Of a stretch of 64,000 nt of DNA, positions 26,658 through 35,547 are shown in pieces. The position numbers and the translations under genes are program-made. Every line of letters begins with the position of its first letter. The stretch's first letter is position 1. Below the pieces are notes generated by a model, which saw nothing but the letters and a program-made list of their open reading frames with translations, made no database searches and was not told the origin of the DNA. Source of the stretch: Peteryoungia ipomoeae (GTDB taxonomy: Bacteria; Pseudomonadota; Alphaproteobacteria; Rhizobiales; Rhizobiaceae); the NCBI RefSeq assembly GCF_004912165.1, contig NZ_STGV01000001.1, positions 186,001 to 250,000 on the forward strand, written 5' to 3'.

Positions 26658-27415
26658 CCAGCTTTCTGCCTGACTATCAGCGGGCGGAAGTCTGTGCATC
26701 GCCGAATTTTGGCGACCGTGCTGATGCGTGTCGGCCGGATATGATCATCCTCCACTATACGGGCATGCCGAGCGCGCAAGGTGCGCAGGATTGGCTTTGT
26801 TCTCCCGAAAGCCAGGTCTCCAGCCACTATCTGGTGCATGAGGACGGTCGTGTCGTGCAGATGGTGCCCGAGAGCAAGCGCGCCTGGCACGCCGGCAAGA
26901 GCATATGGGCCGATGTAACGGACATCAATTCACGCTCGATTGGCATCGAGATTGCCAATGGCGGTCATCCAGAAGGCCTTCCGGATTTCCCCTCCATGCA
27001 GATCCAGGCGGTGATCGAATTGTGTCTGGATTGTGTCGAGCGGCATCAAATCCGGGCTGAGCGGGTCTTGGCGCACTCCGATGTCGCCCCTATTCGCAAG
27101 GTCGATCCCGGTGAAAATTTCCCTTGGCGGAAGCTGCATGGGCAAGGGGTAGGGCACTGGGTTGAGCCCACCCCGATCGGTGGGGGGCGCTACTTCCAGC
27201 GTGGCGAGATGGGCGCACCCATCGAGGCCTTGCAATCGATGTTGGCGCTCTACGGGTATGGCGTTGAAATAACCGGCAATTATTGTGAAATGACGGAAGG
27301 TGTCGTTGCTGCATTCCAGCGTCACTTCCGCCCTTTAAAGGTGGATGGCGTCGCCGATTCTTCGACCATTGATACCTTGCATCGGCTGCTCGTCGCACTG
27401 CCGCGTTACCGGTAA
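26654..27415 (+). CDS. N-acetylmuramoyl-L-alanine amidase, AmpD-like with peptidoglycan-binding domain
   Basis: This 253-residue protein combines an amidase_2 domain (about 1-165) with a C-terminal PG_binding_1 domain (about 185-250, EALQSMLALYGYGVEI and TEGVVAAFQRHFR). Zinc ligands are His34 (ILHYTG), His141 (LAHSDVAP) and Asp151 (KVDPG). There is no signal peptide, which favours the cytoplasmic recycling role of AmpD on 1,6-anhydro-MurNAc-peptides, the products of the lytic transglycosylases encoded nearby. The extra wall-binding domain is closer to AmiD. It could therefore also be exported without a recognisable signal. Confidence 0.87.
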   Translation: MTSFLPDYQRAEVCASPNFGDRADACRPDMIILHYTGMPSAQGAQDWLCSPESQVSSHYLVHEDGRVVQMVPESKRAWHAGKSIWADVTDINSRSIGIEIANGGHPEGLPDFPSMQIQAVIELCLDCVERHQIRAERVLAHSDVAPIRKVDPGENFPWRKLHGQGVGHWVEPTPIGGGRYFQRGEMGAPIEALQSMLALYGYGVEITGNYCEMTEGVVAAFQRHFRPLKVDGVADSSTIDTLHRLLVALPRYR

Positions 27416-27547
27416 ATGCGGGGCCGCGAATTTCGTTCCGCCGGTGATTTTGTGCGATGCGTCACAGGAATTCCTTATTGCGCAGCTTTAAAGGTCTTGC
27501 TGAACAGTGACTGATGTCCATGCGGGACTTAGCACAACTATCAACAT

Positions 27548-27615
27548 AAAGATCTGAGCAGGCCGCTCTCAATGAGGAGAGCGTTGCGTATATCTGTTCC
27601 TGCCTGCTGATCTTT
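27548..27615 (+). promoter_or_regulatory. Structured 5' leader of the lytic transglycosylase gene
   Basis: AAAGATC-TG-AGCAGGC (27548-27563) pairs with GCCTGCT-GATCTTT (27602-27615), 14 bp with a two-base bulge. Inside it, GCTCTC-AATGAG-GAGAGC (27565-27582) forms a second perfect hairpin. The closing helix ends four bases before the GGAG that serves the downstream ATG. It does not end in a T run, so it looks like a leader element rather than a terminator. I do not recognise it as a known riboswitch class. Confidence 0.5.
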
Positions 27616-27636
27616 GTCTTGGAGAACAACCTTTAC

Positions 27637-28161
27637 ATGATGAAGCGAATTGTTGCTGCCGCGGCATGCACTGCATTTCTATTGTCGAGCGCGCCCCTTG
27701 CATTTGCGAACGGCGGAAAGACACTCTTCACGAAGCCTTTGAAGACCATCGAGCGTGATGCCGGTTTTTCGATGAAACCGTCTGTCGCTGCAAGGCCCTA
27801 TTCGGCGATCATCTCGAAATATGCCAAGGCCTATGGCGTTCCGGTCGATCTTGCCCACGCAGTCGTTCGTGTCGAAAGCAACTTCAATCCGAAGGCGCGC
27901 GGCAGTGCCGGTGAGGTCGGTCTCATGCAGATCAAGCCTGCAACGGCGCGCTCCATGGGCTATCGTGGGAAGACGAAGGGTCTTTATGATCCGGAGACCA
28001 ACATCAAATTCGGCATGAAGTATCTGTCGATGGCGCATGAGCTTGGCGGTGGCGAGACCTGCGGCACCATTCTGCGCTACAATGCGGGCCATGCTGCCAA
28101 GCGCATGAATCCGGTTTCCAAGCGCTATTGCGGCAAGGTCCTTGCCCTGATCGGCGGCTAA
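27637..28161 (+). CDS. Secreted lytic transglycosylase, small SLT-domain protein
   Basis: The 174-residue product has a signal peptide (MMKRIVAAAACTAFLLSSAP, cleaved near AFA-NG) and one SLT domain. The catalytic Glu80 is in VVRVESNFNP, with EVGLMQIKPATARSMGY and ILRYNAGH near the end. It cleaves periplasmic peptidoglycan with anhydro product formation and is far shorter than typical Slt/Mlt enzymes. ATG 27637 is used, with GGAG 13 bases upstream, which is unusually distant; the structured leader may bring it closer. Its neighbour AmpD would recycle the products. Confidence 0.88.
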   Translation: MMKRIVAAAACTAFLLSSAPLAFANGGKTLFTKPLKTIERDAGFSMKPSVAARPYSAIISKYAKAYGVPVDLAHAVVRVESNFNPKARGSAGEVGLMQIKPATARSMGYRGKTKGLYDPETNIKFGMKYLSMAHELGGGETCGTILRYNAGHAAKRMNPVSKRYCGKVLALIGG

Positions 28162-28241
28162 GCCGTCCAGGTTCTCCGGTTACGGGGTGGCTTGAAGGGC
28201 TGTCCGTGGTATCACCCCTCGCAAAACGCGAAGGGAAGATC

Positions 28242-29432
28242 ATGGTCGAGCACTACAAAACCATCGTTGTCGGAGCCGGAATGATGGGGGCGGCTGCCGC
28301 ACGCTATCTGGCGCTTTCGAGCGATGGCGTTGCGGTGATCGGTCCGGACGAGCCCGTTGATCCGGGCCAGCATCACGGCGTCTTTGCCAGCCACTACGAT
28401 GAGGCGCGGATTACCAGAACGATCGATTCGGATCCGATCTGGGCGCGCCTGGCAAACCGGTCGATTGCCCGGTATCAGGCGATTGCCGACGAGAGCGGCA
28501 TCGCCTTCTATCACGAGGCCGGATGCCTGATCGTTGGGCCAGAACGCGGCGGGGCCGATCCCTATGTCGCCAACGTCGTCGATGCGGCAAGCGCGCTCGC
28601 TGTCCCTGTCGAGGTCTGCGATTCGCGGCGTCTGTCGACGCGCTTTCCGTATTTCGAGTTCGGCACCGGCTGTGAAGGCATTCATGAAGCGAAGAATGCC
28701 GGATACATCAACCCGCGGCGGCTGGTGAAGGCTCAGGCGCTGCTCGCACAGCGGGCCGGGGCAACCATGATCCGCAAGACGGCCGTTTCAGTGCAGGAGG
28801 AGGGCAGCCTCGCCATGGTGACGACCGAGGATGGTCATGTCTTCACGGCGGAAAAGGTGCTCGTCGCTGCCGGCGGGTTCACGATTGCAGAACGTCTCTT
28901 GCCGCGCCCTCTGGACTTGAAGGTCTATGCTCGCACCGTCGCATTCTTCGAAGTCTCGGAAGAACAGCAGGAGGCGATGCGCGGGATGCCATCGCTCATT
29001 CACCAGCCCGACGATCCCACAAACCACATCTACCTGCTTCCCCCGGTGCTCTATCCGGACGGCAAGGCCTATCTGAAAATCGGCGGTGATCCGGATGATC
29101 TTTTGCTGGAGACGGAGCCTCAGATTCGCGCCTGGTTCCGCCGGGGCGGGCGTCTGACCACGCGTGAGCACTTGCAGCGAATCGCCTTGGCACTGGTGCC
29201 GTCGCTGGCCGATTCGCCGGTTTCCATGGGGGCATGCGTCACCTCGTTCACGCCTGGAAATTATCCGGCGATCGGCTATGCCAGCGATCGCATCGCCGTG
29301 CTTTCCGGTGGTTGTGGCGCGGCGGCCAAGAGCTCAGACGAAATTGGCCGGCTCGGGGCTGAACTGATTCTCCGCGGCCGGATCGAAGACGAATCGTATG
29401 GCCGCTGTTTCGAACCAGCTTTCAGGGACTGA
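28242..29432 (+). CDS. FAD-dependent oxidoreductase (DAO/SolA-like)
   Basis: This 396-residue flavoprotein begins with the Rossmann motif VVGAGMMGAAAARYLA. It has the DAO-family C-terminal region with GACVTSFTPGNYPAIGY and VLSGGCGAAAKSSDEIGRLGAEL, near the position of the covalent-FAD Cys in sarcosine/N-methyltryptophan oxidases. It probably oxidises a secondary amine or N-methyl amino acid; the substrate is unknown. ATG 28242 follows AAGGGAAG; a longer frame from 28128 overlaps the previous gene and is rejected. The 3' neighbour is rnpB. Confidence 0.85.
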   Translation: MVEHYKTIVVGAGMMGAAAARYLALSSDGVAVIGPDEPVDPGQHHGVFASHYDEARITRTIDSDPIWARLANRSIARYQAIADESGIAFYHEAGCLIVGPERGGADPYVANVVDAASALAVPVEVCDSRRLSTRFPYFEFGTGCEGIHEAKNAGYINPRRLVKAQALLAQRAGATMIRKTAVSVQEEGSLAMVTTEDGHVFTAEKVLVAAGGFTIAERLLPRPLDLKVYARTVAFFEVSEEQQEAMRGMPSLIHQPDDPTNHIYLLPPVLYPDGKAYLKIGGDPDDLLLETEPQIRAWFRRGGRLTTREHLQRIALALVPSLADSPVSMGACVTSFTPGNYPAIGYASDRIAVLSGGCGAAAKSSDEIGRLGAELILRGRIEDESYGRCFEPAFRD

Positions 29433-29500
29433 GTCGGCTTTCGGCCCCTCGGGTGGCGATTTCGATGGCGTTTCCAAAAGGTGTCGGCTATGGACGCCGT

Positions 29501-29897
29501 GCCAGTCGGCCGGGCAGCCGCGCTTTACCAATGCCGAAAGGTGGTAGGGTGAGGAAAGTCCGGGCTCCACGGATACACGGTGCCGGATAACGTCCGGCGA
29601 GGGCGACCTCAGGGAAAGTGCCGCAGAAAGCAAACCGCCCCGCTTGCGGGGTAAGGGTGAAAGGGTGGGGTAAGAGCCCACCGCATCGCTGGTGACAGGG
29701 ATGGCAAGGTAAACCCCACCGGGAGCAAGACCGAATAGGGATGACGTGGGCAGCGCTCCGGCGCGGCTACAGCCGGTTTCCGGGCCAGTCATCCGGGTGG
29801 GTTGCGAGAGGCAGCGCGCAAGCGCTGTCCCAGATGAATGGCTGCCACGTTCCGGGAAACCGGGGCCATACAGAACCCGGCTTACAGGCCGACTGGC
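29501..29897 (+). ncRNA. rnpB: RNase P RNA (bacterial class A)
   Basis: The universally conserved GAGGAAAGTCCGGGCT lies at 29551-29566 and ACAGAACCCGGCTTA at 29870-29884. The ends GCCAGTCGGCC (29501-29511) and GGCCGACTGGC (29887-29897) pair as helix P1. The length of about 397 nt fits alphaproteobacterial rnpB. The RNA is the catalytic subunit that trims tRNA 5' leaders. Frames read across it on either strand are not proteins. Confidence 0.97.
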
Positions 29898-30307
29898 GAT
29901 TTTCCCCATCCATTGCCAGATCCTTTTCAAGGGTCTGCGCAAATTTTTCCAAACCATTGAGAAGATTGAGCTGGCGGTTGGTCTCACGTTGCGGCGGAGG
30001 CGTGTGACCGAGCGTCGTTTTGTGCGCAAAAACAGCCGTTTCTAACGATTCGTTAAGCTTAATCCATTATTCATATCCAACCTCCTCAGGGGAGGGTCCA
30101 GAAGCCAATCCCATTGACGCCCATAGTGTCCCATGGTATCCCATTTTCATGCCGTAGCGGAGATTTCCAAGGTCTCTGCGCATCGCAAGACGAAGCAGAA
30201 TGCCCCGGCGGTTGGGGGCTGTTTTCTGATTGCGCTGCCGGTTGGTGTGGTGGTGCGTAGCAGGGGGCCGATCTCGTGGCCTTCGTCCAAGAGGGGGTCG
30301 GATTCCA
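29898..30307. other. Intergenic region between rnpB and mraZ
   Basis: No supported gene. It holds T-rich sequence after rnpB (GATTTTCC), an AT-rich TTAAGCTTAATCC at about 30,053, and the four MraZ boxes at 30,110-30,144. The mraZ promoter must lie here or slightly downstream; no clear -35/-10 pair was identified. Confidence 0.6.
30110..30144 (-). promoter_or_regulatory. Four MraZ boxes (ATGGG repeats, 10-bp period)
   Basis: CCCAT occurs at 30110, 30120, 30130 and 30140, exactly one helical turn apart. On the minus strand this reads ATGGG-N5 four times. The known E. coli MraZ site is a row of TGGGN repeats with five-base spacers. The row lies 164-198 bases before mraZ, so autoregulation of the dcw operon is likely. 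Confidence 0.8.
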
Positions 30308-30748
30308 GTGGCGGGCCGCTTCCTGTCCAATGCGACAAACAGGATCGATGCGAAGGGGCGGGTTTCCGTCCCGGCGGTGTTTCGCTCTGTGCTTTCGCAG
30401 CAGGGAATTCAGGAGCTTTATTGTCTCCAGGATTTCATCTATCCGGCGATCAATATCGGCGGGCCGGATCTGCTGGATCGTTTCGAGCGAAGGATGGCTG
30501 CAGAAGATCCATTCGCGTTGGAAGCAAACGAGATGTCGCTGCTCTTGCATGGCGGCGGCGTCTATATGCGTCTCGATGCAGAGGGGCGACTGCCGGTTAC
30601 GGAGTTCATCCGGGATTTCACGGGGATATCCTCGGAGGTCTGCTTCGTTGGCCGGTCGGATCATTTTCAATTGTGGCAGCCGCAGGCGTTTCACGAGGCG
30701 CAGGCGAAAGCCCGGGAAATGGTCAGGATGCGAGGTGTAAGGCAGTAA
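30308..30748 (+). CDS. mraZ: Transcriptional regulator MraZ
   Basis: The 146-residue product has two tandem AbrB-like MraZ domains: [23 protein letters not shown] at the start, and [18 protein letters not shown] with [13 protein letters not shown] in the second half. MraZ forms ring-shaped oligomers that bind repeated TGGGN boxes upstream of its own gene. The start is probably GTG 30308, ten bases after GAGGGGG; the open frame to 30230 codes for Arg/Gly-rich sequence not seen in the family. First gene of the dcw cluster; rsmH follows 17 bases later. Confidence 0.94.
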   Translation: MAGRFLSNATNRIDAKGRVSVPAVFRSVLSQQGIQELYCLQDFIYPAINIGGPDLLDRFERRMAAEDPFALEANEMSLLLHGGGVYMRLDAEGRLPVTEFIRDFTGISSEVCFVGRSDHFQLWQPQAFHEAQAKAREMVRMRGVRQ

Positions 30749-30765
30749 ACAGGCGGGGAAACGGA

Positions 30766-31791
30766 ATGGCGGCGAATCTTGGCGAAGGTGATACCGATGC
30801 CAATGGCGGATCGGTTCGCCACATTCCGGTTCTTCTCGCGGAGGTTCTTGCAGCGCTCGAGCCGAGCGATGGCAAGCTGATCCTGGATGGGACCTTCGGT
30901 GCTGGCGGCTATACGGCGGCCATTCTCGACAAGGGCGCCCGTGTTGTGGCGCTCGATCGTGACCCGACAGCAATTGCTGCCGGCCAGGACATGGTCAAGG
31001 CCCGAAACGGTGCGCTCGACCTGCGTCACTCCCAGTTTTCACAATTGGCCGATCACGCACCCGAGGGCGGTTTTGACGGCATCGTTCTCGACATCGGGGT
31101 TTCCTCGATGCAGATCGATGAGGCGGATCGCGGCTTCTCCTTTCAGAGAAACGGGCCGCTCGATATGCGTATGTCCGCAGCCGGTGTGTCTGCCGCTGAT
31201 GTCGTCAACCGCGCCAAGGTTTCCGATCTCATCCGCATCTTCGGCTTTCTGGGCGAGGAAAAGCATGCTGGGCGCATTGCGCGTGCCATTGAAAAGCGCC
31301 GCCTCACTGAGCCCTTTCAGACAACGCGCGACCTCGCCAATCTGATCGAAACGGTCAATCCCCGCAAGGCAAAGGACAAGATTCATCCGGCAACGCGGGT
31401 GTTTCAGGCGCTCCGCATCTTCGTCAACAATGAGCTTGGCGAACTTGCTGAGGCGCTGTTTGCAGCCGAGCGTGCGCTGAAGCCTGGTGGTCGCCTGGTG
31501 GTCGTGACCTTCCATTCGCTGGAAGACCGGATCGTCAAGAAGTTTTTCTCGGAGCGGTCGGGCAAGGCATCAGGTTCGCGCCATCTTCCGATGGTCCAAG
31601 CGCGGCCGGCAACGTTCGACCCTCTCGGCAAGGGAATGCTGTCTGCATCGGAGGCAGAGGCAGAAACCAATCCGCGTGCCCGTTCCGCCAAACTGCGGGC
31701 TGGGGTGAGAACGGACGCGCCCGCCGAAGTCGCGGATATGTCGATTTTCGATCTTCCCGATCTTGCAACACTCGAAAAGCTCGGAGGCTGA
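30766..31791 (+). CDS. rsmH: 16S rRNA (cytosine-1402-N4)-methyltransferase
   Basis: This 341-residue SAM methyltransferase modifies C1402 in the ribosomal P site. Recognisable segments are [55 protein letters not shown], the [16 protein letters not shown] stretch and [16 protein letters not shown] 30766 follows GGCGGGGAAACGG. Its TGA is one base before ftsL, whose ribosome-binding site GGAGG lies inside the rsmH end. Confidence 0.96.
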   Translation: MAANLGEGDTDANGGSVRHIPVLLAEVLAALEPSDGKLILDGTFGAGGYTAAILDKGARVVALDRDPTAIAAGQDMVKARNGALDLRHSQFSQLADHAPEGGFDGIVLDIGVSSMQIDEADRGFSFQRNGPLDMRMSAAGVSAADVVNRAKVSDLIRIFGFLGEEKHAGRIARAIEKRRLTEPFQTTRDLANLIETVNPRKAKDKIHPATRVFQALRIFVNNELGELAEALFAAERALKPGGRLVVVTFHSLEDRIVKKFFSERSGKASGSRHLPMVQARPATFDPLGKGMLSASEAEAETNPRARSAKLRAGVRTDAPAEVADMSIFDLPDLATLEKLGG

Positions 31792-31792
31792 C

Positions 31793-32290
31793 ATGTTGAA
31801 GACCTTCGACCTTATTCTTGTCGGCGCGATGCTGACGGCGGCGACCGTTACCTACAAGATCAAGCATGACACCGATAACAAGGCGGAAGAGGTGCGTCGC
31901 CTGGAAGCGGAGATCAAGCTGGAGCGGGATACGATCGATCTGCTCAAGGCGGACCGCGCCCTGCTGACCCAGCCAAACCGGCTCGAGCGCCTCGTGCAGG
32001 CCTATCATGAGGAGTTGAAGCTGGAGCCTACGGCCCCCACGCAACTGGCGCGCCCGGTTGAACTCCCGATGCCGAAGGCGGAAACGCCCGAGGCCATCCT
32101 CGCGGCGGAAAAGGCGCAGGCGGAGCGCGAGGCGCAACTGGCCCTGGCTGCCGAAGCGGAGGCCAAGGCTCAGGCTGAGGCTGCCTTGCAGGCGGAGCTG
32201 GCGGCTGAGGCCGAGGCTGCCATTCTTGCAGATGGCAATGCCGCAGATCCCATCAGGGACATCATCACGACAGGATCGGTGGAACGCTGA
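31793..32290 (+). CDS. ftsL: Cell division protein FtsL
   Basis: The product has 165 residues: one membrane helix (FDLILVGAMLTAATVTYKI) and then a periplasmic coiled coil (about 28-80) with EVRRLEAEIKLERDTIDLLKAD, typical of FtsL/DivIC. The tail from about residue 90 is very Ala/Glu-rich (AEAEAKAQAEAALQAELAAEAEA) and longer than in enteric FtsL. FtsL bridges FtsQB to FtsWI and helps activate septal synthesis. GGAGG is five bases before the ATG. The stop overlaps the ftsI start by one base (TGATG). Confidence 0.92.
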   Translation: MLKTFDLILVGAMLTAATVTYKIKHDTDNKAEEVRRLEAEIKLERDTIDLLKADRALLTQPNRLERLVQAYHEELKLEPTAPTQLARPVELPMPKAETPEAILAAEKAQAEREAQLALAAEAEAKAQAEAALQAELAAEAEAAILADGNAADPIRDIITTGSVER

Positions 32291-34035
32291 TGACATTTCT
32301 TTCCCGCATCATGCTCCTGAAAAGCCGGGCCCATTTTTCCACCGATGGGCAGCGCGGCGGCGTGACCGCCAACAATCTGACTATCAAGGGCGCCGGTAAG
32401 CGCAAGTCGCAGATGGCGAAGAATCGCGTCGGTGTTGTCATCGCCGGCTTCTGCCTCGTCTATGCCGTGATCGGCGGCCGATTGGTGCAGTATGGCTATG
32501 CGCAGCCCGAAACCGTCTCCAGCATTCTGCCTGCCGACCGGCTGATGGCTTCCCGGCCCGATATCCTCGATCGCAATGGGGAGGTGCTGGCGACCGATAT
32601 TCGCACGGTCTCGCTGTTTGCAGAGCCGCACAAGATTGTCGATGCCGACGAAGCCGTTGAACGGTTGCAGACGGTGCTCACCGATCTCGACGTTCGCGAC
32701 ACCTACCGCAAGCTCTCCTCGGATTCCCGTTTCCAATGGCTGCGGCGTCAGTTGACGCCCAAGCAGCAGAGCCAGATTCTGGCGCTTGGCATTCCCGGAA
32801 TTGGCTTCCGCCCCGAAAAGCGCCGTTTCTATCCAGGCGGCCCCACGGCCTCGCATGTTGTTGGTTACGTCAATATCGACAACCGCGGCATGACGGGCAT
32901 GGAGAAATATATCGACAACCAGGGCATGGCAGACCTGCGCGCACTCGGCATGACGACCGATGCGCCGCTGGAGCCGGTCAAGCTCTCGATCGATCTGCGC
33001 GTCCAGAACATCGTGCGCGACGTTCTGGTCAAGGCGATGGACAAGTTCAAGGCAATCGGTGCCGGCGGCGTCGTGATCGACGCGCATACGGGTGAAATCC
33101 TCGCAATGGCGTCTCTGCCCGACTATGATCCGAACAACCCTGTCGGGTCGGAGGAGGGGTGGCTTTCCCGTATGGCCAACGCGACCTTTGAAATGGGCTC
33201 GACATTCAAGTCGTTCACGGTCGCGATGGGCTTGGATCACAAGAAGATCAACATGAATTCGACGCTTGATGCGCGGTATCCCATCAGGCTCGGCGGCTTC
33301 ACCATCAAGGATTTCCACGGGAAGAACCGCATTCTGACCGTGCCTGAGGTGTTCCAGTATTCATCGAACATCGGCACGGCGAAGATCGCCGATCTGGTCG
33401 GAACGGACGCCCACAAGGAATTCCTGACCCGTATCGGACTGCTGACGCGCATGCAGACGGAATTGCCGGAAGTGGCGATGCCGTCCCAGCCGCGCGTGTG
33501 GAAGAAGATCAATTCCGTCACCATTTCCTTCGGTCACGGTGTCTCGACGACCCCCCTGCAAACGGCGGTGGCTGGCGTTGCGCTCGTCAATGGTGGAAAG
33601 TTGCTCAACCCGACCTTCCTGCCGCGCACGCGCGAACAGGCGGACCAGATCGCCCAGCAGGTCCTGGATCCGGCGACCAGCACAGACATGCGGTTTCTGT
33701 TCCGCTGGAACGGTATCAAGGGGTCGGGCAAGAATGCCCGGGTCGAGGGCTTCGATGTCGGTGGCAAGACCGGTACCGCCGACAAGGTCGTCAATGGCCG
33801 TTATGTCAACGACAAGAATTTCAATGCCTTTCTTGCAGCCTTTCCGATCGACAATCCGCGTTATGTCGTTTTGAGCTTTATTGATGAGCCCAAAACTGAC
33901 AAGGGCAATGGTGCAGCGCTCGCCGGCAATAGTGCGGCACCGATGGTGGGTGACATCATCCGCAGAAGCGCCGCAATTCTCGGTGTAGAACCGAAATTCG
34001 GGGAAGACGGGTCAGCATTGCTCGTCTCTTATTGA
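32290..34035 (+). CDS. ftsI: Septal peptidoglycan transpeptidase FtsI (PBP3)
   Basis: This 581-residue class B penicillin-binding protein has a single N-terminal membrane helix (about 44-62) and a pedestal domain. Its transpeptidase domain carries STFK (Ser304, Lys307), SSN (358-360) and KTGT (493-496). It cross-links septal peptidoglycan with FtsW in the divisome. The cytoplasmic N-terminus of about 40 residues is basic. It overlaps ftsL by one base. A hairpin separates it from murE. Confidence 0.95.
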   Translation: MTFLSRIMLLKSRAHFSTDGQRGGVTANNLTIKGAGKRKSQMAKNRVGVVIAGFCLVYAVIGGRLVQYGYAQPETVSSILPADRLMASRPDILDRNGEVLATDIRTVSLFAEPHKIVDADEAVERLQTVLTDLDVRDTYRKLSSDSRFQWLRRQLTPKQQSQILALGIPGIGFRPEKRRFYPGGPTASHVVGYVNIDNRGMTGMEKYIDNQGMADLRALGMTTDAPLEPVKLSIDLRVQNIVRDVLVKAMDKFKAIGAGGVVIDAHTGEILAMASLPDYDPNNPVGSEEGWLSRMANATFEMGSTFKSFTVAMGLDHKKINMNSTLDARYPIRLGGFTIKDFHGKNRILTVPEVFQYSSNIGTAKIADLVGTDAHKEFLTRIGLLTRMQTELPEVAMPSQPRVWKKINSVTISFGHGVSTTPLQTAVAGVALVNGGKLLNPTFLPRTREQADQIAQQVLDPATSTDMRFLFRWNGIKGSGKNARVEGFDVGGKTGTADKVVNGRYVNDKNFNAFLAAFPIDNPRYVVLSFIDEPKTDKGNGAALAGNSAAPMVGDIIRRSAAILGVEPKFGEDGSALLVSY

Positions 34036-34049
34036 TCAGATTTTCGGAT

Positions 34050-34070
34050 AACGGGGCGATTCGCCCCGTT
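34050..34070 (+). terminator. Intra-operon hairpin between ftsI and murE
   Basis: A perfect 9-bp stem AACGGGGCG/CGCCCCGTT with loop ATT is followed by TCCC. The T run is short, so it may attenuate, pause or protect RNA rather than end the dcw transcript. Confidence 0.5.
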
Positions 34071-34092
34071 TCCCATGAGGATGGACTGCAAC

Positions 34093-35547
34093 ATGTTACT
34101 GAGCGCGCTCGCGGGTGAGGATTTCAAGGATGAGGTCGCGCAGAGCGGCTGCGGCCAGGTCGAGATCCTGGCTTTGTCGTCTGACAGTCGCAAGGTTGTG
34201 CCCGGCACCTTGTTTTTCGCATTGACCGGCGTGAAGGCCGATGGCGCGAGTTACGCGCGACAGGCCGTTGAAAATGGTGCGGTTGCAATCGTTGCCAGCC
34301 ATGCGCTCGACGTCAGCGTGCCGGTGGTAATCGTCAAGGATCCGCGGCACTTCCTCGCACTTGCCGCTGCTCGTCACGGTGGACGGCAGCCGGAGACCAT
34401 GGTCGCCGTTACGGGAACCGCCGGCAAAACGTCCGTTGCTTCCTTTACGCGGCAGATATGGGCCAGGGCCGGGCATCCGGCAGCACAGATCGGCACGACC
34501 GGCGTCATTTCGCCAAGCCGGAACGACTACGGCTCGCTGACCACGCCGGACCCGATCTCTCTGCATGAACTCCTCGGCGCGCTTGCCGATGAGGGTGTCA
34601 CCCATGCCGCTATGGAGGCTTCAAGCCACGGGCTTGATCAGCACCGTCTCGATGGTGTGAGGCTGGCTGCAGCCGGCTTTACCAATCTCGGTCGCGATCA
34701 CATGGATTACCATCCGACCGTCGAGGACTATATGGCCGCGAAAATGCGGCTCTTCCGCGAACTTTTGCCGAAGGGCGCGCCAGCGGTGATTTATGCTGAC
34801 GACGTCTGGTCGGATGAAGCCATTCGCGTGGCGCGTGAGGCGGGACATCAGATCCTGACCGTTGGCCGCAAGGGAACGTTTCTAACACTGAAGCGTGTCG
34901 AGCATTCTCGGCACAAGCAGGTGGCCGAGATCCACCATGGCGACGACATCTACGAAGTTCATATCCCACTGGCGGGGGATTTCCAGATTGCCAATGCGGT
35001 GGTGGCGGCAGGTCTTGCGATCTCGACCGGTGTTTCCGTTCCTGTGGCGCTCAAGGCGCTCGAGCAGCTTCAGGGAGCTTCCGGGCGGCTGGAGCTGGTG
35101 GGGCAGACCAAGGCTGGCGCGCTTGCCTATGTCGACTATGCCCACAAGCCGGACGCGCTTGAGAATGTTCTGCAATCCGTACGACCCTTTACCACGGGCC
35201 GCGTTGTCGTCGTCTTTGGTTGCGGCGGGGACCGTGACAAGGGCAAGCGACCGATCATGGGCGAAATCGCGACGCGGCTCGCCGACATCGTGATCGTCAC
35301 CGATGACAATCCTCGTTCGGAGGTGCCCGAAACCATTCGCGCCGAAATCATGGCCGCGACACCCAAGGGGATCGAGATCGGAGATCGCGCAAAAGCAATC
35401 CGCGAGGCCGTTGGTATGCTGGGACCTGGCGATACGCTGATCGTTGCCGGCAAGGGCCACGAAGAAGGTCAGACCATCGGGACTGAGACGCATCCGTTCT
35501 CCGACCATGTGGAAGTTCGCAAGGCGCTTGAGGAGATGGGCCGGTGA
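34093..35547 (+). CDS. murE: UDP-MurNAc-tripeptide synthetase (meso-DAP-adding)
   Basis: This 484-residue Mur ligase adds the third stem residue. The ATP loop is GTAGKTS, SSDSR lies in the UDP-binding N-terminal domain, and DDNPRSE carries the DNPR motif that selects meso-diaminopimelate over lysine. GKGHEEGQ is near the end. ATG 34093 is preferred because GGA lies seven bases upstream; in-frame ATGs at 34075 and 34081 fall directly after the hairpin without a site. The last four bases overlap the murF GTG. Confidence 0.95.
   Translation: MLLSALAGEDFKDEVAQSGCGQVEILALSSDSRKVVPGTLFFALTGVKADGASYARQAVENGAVAIVASHALDVSVPVVIVKDPRHFLALAAARHGGRQPETMVAVTGTAGKTSVASFTRQIWARAGHPAAQIGTTGVISPSRNDYGSLTTPDPISLHELLGALADEGVTHAAMEASSHGLDQHRLDGVRLAAAGFTNLGRDHMDYHPTVEDYMAAKMRLFRELLPKGAPAVIYADDVWSDEAIRVAREAGHQILTVGRKGTFLTLKRVEHSRHKQVAEIHHGDDIYEVHIPLAGDFQIANAVVAAGLAISTGVSVPVALKALEQLQGASGRLELVGQTKAGALAYVDYAHKPDALENVLQSVRPFTTGRVVVVFGCGGDRDKGKRPIMGEIATRLADIVIVTDDNPRSEVPETIRAEIMAATPKGIEIGDRAKAIREAVGMLGPGDTLIVAGKGHEEGQTIGTETHPFSDHVEVRKALEEMGR

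Noticed and set aside
29334..30029. 231-codon minus-strand frame across rnpB
   Set aside because: It covers the RNase P RNA gene, a common source of false protein calls.
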